Assembly: GCA_038326025.1 (NCBI GenBank)
Contig: JBBQJP010000006.1
Location: 51,302-115,301 of the forward strand
Source: CAISIP01 sp038326025
Lineage (GTDB): Bacteria; Pseudomonadota; Gammaproteobacteria; Burkholderiales; Burkholderiaceae_C
Length of the DNA stretch: 64,000 nt
Reading direction: 5' to 3'
Under the pieces are notes generated by a model, which made no database searches, was not told where the DNA came from, and was given only the letters and a program-made list of their open reading frames with translations. Made by a program: the position numbers and the translations under genes. Of the stretch, positions 62,908-64,000 are shown piece by piece (position 1 is the first letter of the stretch; the number at the start of each line of letters is the position of its first letter).

Positions 62908-63168
62908 ATGCAAAATTACCGCGTCGTTGAACGCTGGACCGGAGAGAGTCGGCTGACACTGCGATGCAGCCGAGGACGCTACCACATGGCCCGAGCGCTA
63001 AGTGTGTTGCCAGACCTGGAAGAGAGGCTGGAGGGATCCCAACCCCACCTTGGTTTCGGCATTCTGGTCTGCCCGAGGTCAGGTGCGACTTTCCGAGTAA
63101 TCTTCGAGTCGATTGGCCACGCTGCGAAACCCGGCGCGCCAAATGCAACCCAAGGCATGGCGCACTGA
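62908..63168 (+). CDS. small unknown protein
   Basis: The 86-residue product starts MQNYRVVERWTGESRLTLR and is Arg/Leu-rich with CSRGRYHMARAL and HLGFGILVCPRSGATFRV. GTGAAGGAG is 7 bases before the ATG, the best ribosome site in the area. I have an impression of related hypothetical proteins in Comamonadaceae, but it is not a search result. No motif for function. Confidence 0.55.
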   Translation: MQNYRVVERWTGESRLTLRCSRGRYHMARALSVLPDLEERLEGSQPHLGFGILVCPRSGATFRVIFESIGHAAKPGAPNATQGMAH

Positions 63169-63615
63169 TTGCAAGGCGCGAGCCACAGGGCTTCATTGGC
63201 GCTCCGCCTTTTTCGCCGGCCTTTGACGCATGTAAGTTGGCTACCTCCATACCGGATTCAACAGCATCACCGACCGCAGCCCCGCCATCGCCCACCGTGG
63301 TCTCATGACCAGCGTATACGTCTCGACATAGCCCACACCCCACCTGCGCGCTAGGTAGAACCCCGTCGTGCCGACGAGCCTTGTCGGACTATTCAACGCC
63401 ACAGGGCATGTAGGCTCGTGCCACGGACGAAAGCCTGTAGCTGGTGCGTGTGGTCGCCCCCGTCGTCAGCGCACCCTGCTTGCAGCGGCTGATGCACATC
63501 GGAGACGAAATGCTCGACGTACTTCAGCGGTCAGGCGCTTGCCATCTGGCGCATCTGAAGCCCGAGCTCGCCATCTGCCGGTTGATGGACTCAACATCAA
63601 TGGACCCAAGGTAGG
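63169..63615. other. gap without supported gene
   Basis: One plus-strand frame here ends with about 57 codons (LVRVVAPVVSAPC...TSMDPR) but has no family match or good start; it may be a remnant. Nothing else is seen. Confidence 0.35.
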
Positions 63616-63862
63616 CTTTTGGGGGTGACCTCAGGGTCATATGCCAATACGTTTGACTTGACACTGGCCTCTTCATACAACCCAGATTTCGTCACGGCGC
63701 ACGGCGGCACGCCGCTGGGTGCCGAAGCGTTTCTGCTGGCTGGTATATCCAGCGGAAAAGCGCATTTCAACCTCCATTCGACCTCATTCGGTGGCGGCGA
63801 GATTCGAGGTTCCCTAACCCCGGCTCAGGTTCCCGAACCCGGCACCCTAGCCTTGTTCGGAG
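63616..63862 (+). pseudogene. CHRD-domain PEP-CTERM protein fragment
   Basis: The fragment reads LLGVTSGSYANTFDLTLASS, continues with a typical CHRD C-terminal half (SSGKAHFNLHSTSFGGGEIRG) and reaches the sorting motif VPEPGTLALFG. The N-terminal signal peptide and first half of CHRD are missing, and after LFG the usual hydrophobic helix plus Arg cluster are replaced by unrelated sequence, so both ends are truncated. PEP-CTERM motifs send proteins to an exosortase-type system; none is in this window. Confidence 0.7.
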
Positions 63863-64000
63863 CGCTCGCAGTTCGCGATACATGGTTGTGCCCCGCTTCC
63901 ATTGCTTAAGTTGTATGGCCCTTAGGCGGTGGCGCAGCCATTCGTCCAGCGTACGCCAGACTCCTGGTGTTTGCGCCAGCCCAAAGTAGGCCTTCCAACC
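63860..64000 (-). pseudogene. group II intron maturase C-terminal fragment
   Basis: On the minus strand from the window edge, GWKAYFGLAQTPGVWRTLDE and WLRHRLRAIQLKQWKRGTT, then MYRELRAL match the C-terminal maturase (GIIM) region of group II intron reverse transcriptases. Similarity stops at ALR, near the sequence belonging to the PEP-CTERM fragment, so the end (WWxNS-like tail) is lost. The upstream reverse-transcriptase part, if present, lies beyond the window. A frame continues to 63767 but is unrelated. Confidence 0.75.

Noticed and set aside
62518..62985. Minus-strand frame of 155 codons
   Set aside because: No family features, no ribosome site, and overlaps the better-supported plus-strand gene at 62908.

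Overview
The window looks like chromosomal DNA of a GC-rich betaproteobacterium, probably Burkholderiales and most likely Comamonadaceae. This is inferred from gene order and content: rimP-nusA-infB-rbfA-truB-typA, guaB-guaA beside a DUF4124 gene, rnfH, ratA and smpB, a yejABEF cluster next to fabI, a PEP-CTERM motif, and small GC-rich repeats at gene junctions. Most of the sequence is dense, ordinary coding DNA. Only about the last 3.4 kb, after a tRNA-Ser gene, looks accessory and decayed.

Layout. 1-6264 (minus): a TetR-led export operon (regulator, HlyD-type adaptor, FtsX-type permease, ATPase, small membrane protein, outer-membrane lipoprotein, alpha/beta hydrolase running off the edge) with a palindromic operator. 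6541-9282 (plus): a yybP-ykoY manganese riboswitch ahead of a TerC/Alx-type membrane protein, then a zinc-ribbon protein and an exported aldo/keto reductase. 9368-12424: a DUF6064 membrane protein, an SLC13-type transporter with RCK_C domains, and a small coiled-coil protein. 12467-23697: a full glycogen locus, with glgP-glgB-glgX-malQ on the minus strand and glgC-glgA divergent on the plus strand. 23722-29457 (minus): TRAP transporter dctPQM with a DmpA-type peptidase, a DppA-type D-aminopeptidase and an Asp/Glu racemase. 29841-35631: two convergent cyclic-di-GMP proteins (HDOD-REC-GGDEF and multi-PAS-GGDEF-EAL). 35965-41132: guanine nucleotide synthesis (guaB, guaA) and housekeeping genes. 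41255-49679 (minus): the rimP-nusA-infB-rbfA-truB-typA translation operon with an attenuator-like leader. 50000-55668 (minus): yejABEF peptide importer; fabI diverges from it. 56603-60390: an Orn/Lys/Arg decarboxylase, an NfeD-like protein and a QmcA-like SPFH protein. 60455-64000: tRNA-Ser(GGA), a universal stress protein, a small unknown gene, and a junction between a truncated CHRD/PEP-CTERM gene and the C-terminal end of a group II intron maturase.

The most unusual observation is a family of short repeats at gene junctions inside operons (glgB/glgX and yejE/yejF; a different one at guaB/guaA). At the first two, a stop codon overlaps the next start codon as ATGA, then one or two tiny open frames follow, each again ending in ATGA, until the next real gene starts. 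Repeat spacings of 59 and 62 bases both equal 3n+2, exactly what an uninterrupted stop-start relay needs. This suggests a modular translational-coupling element; function is inferred, not shown.
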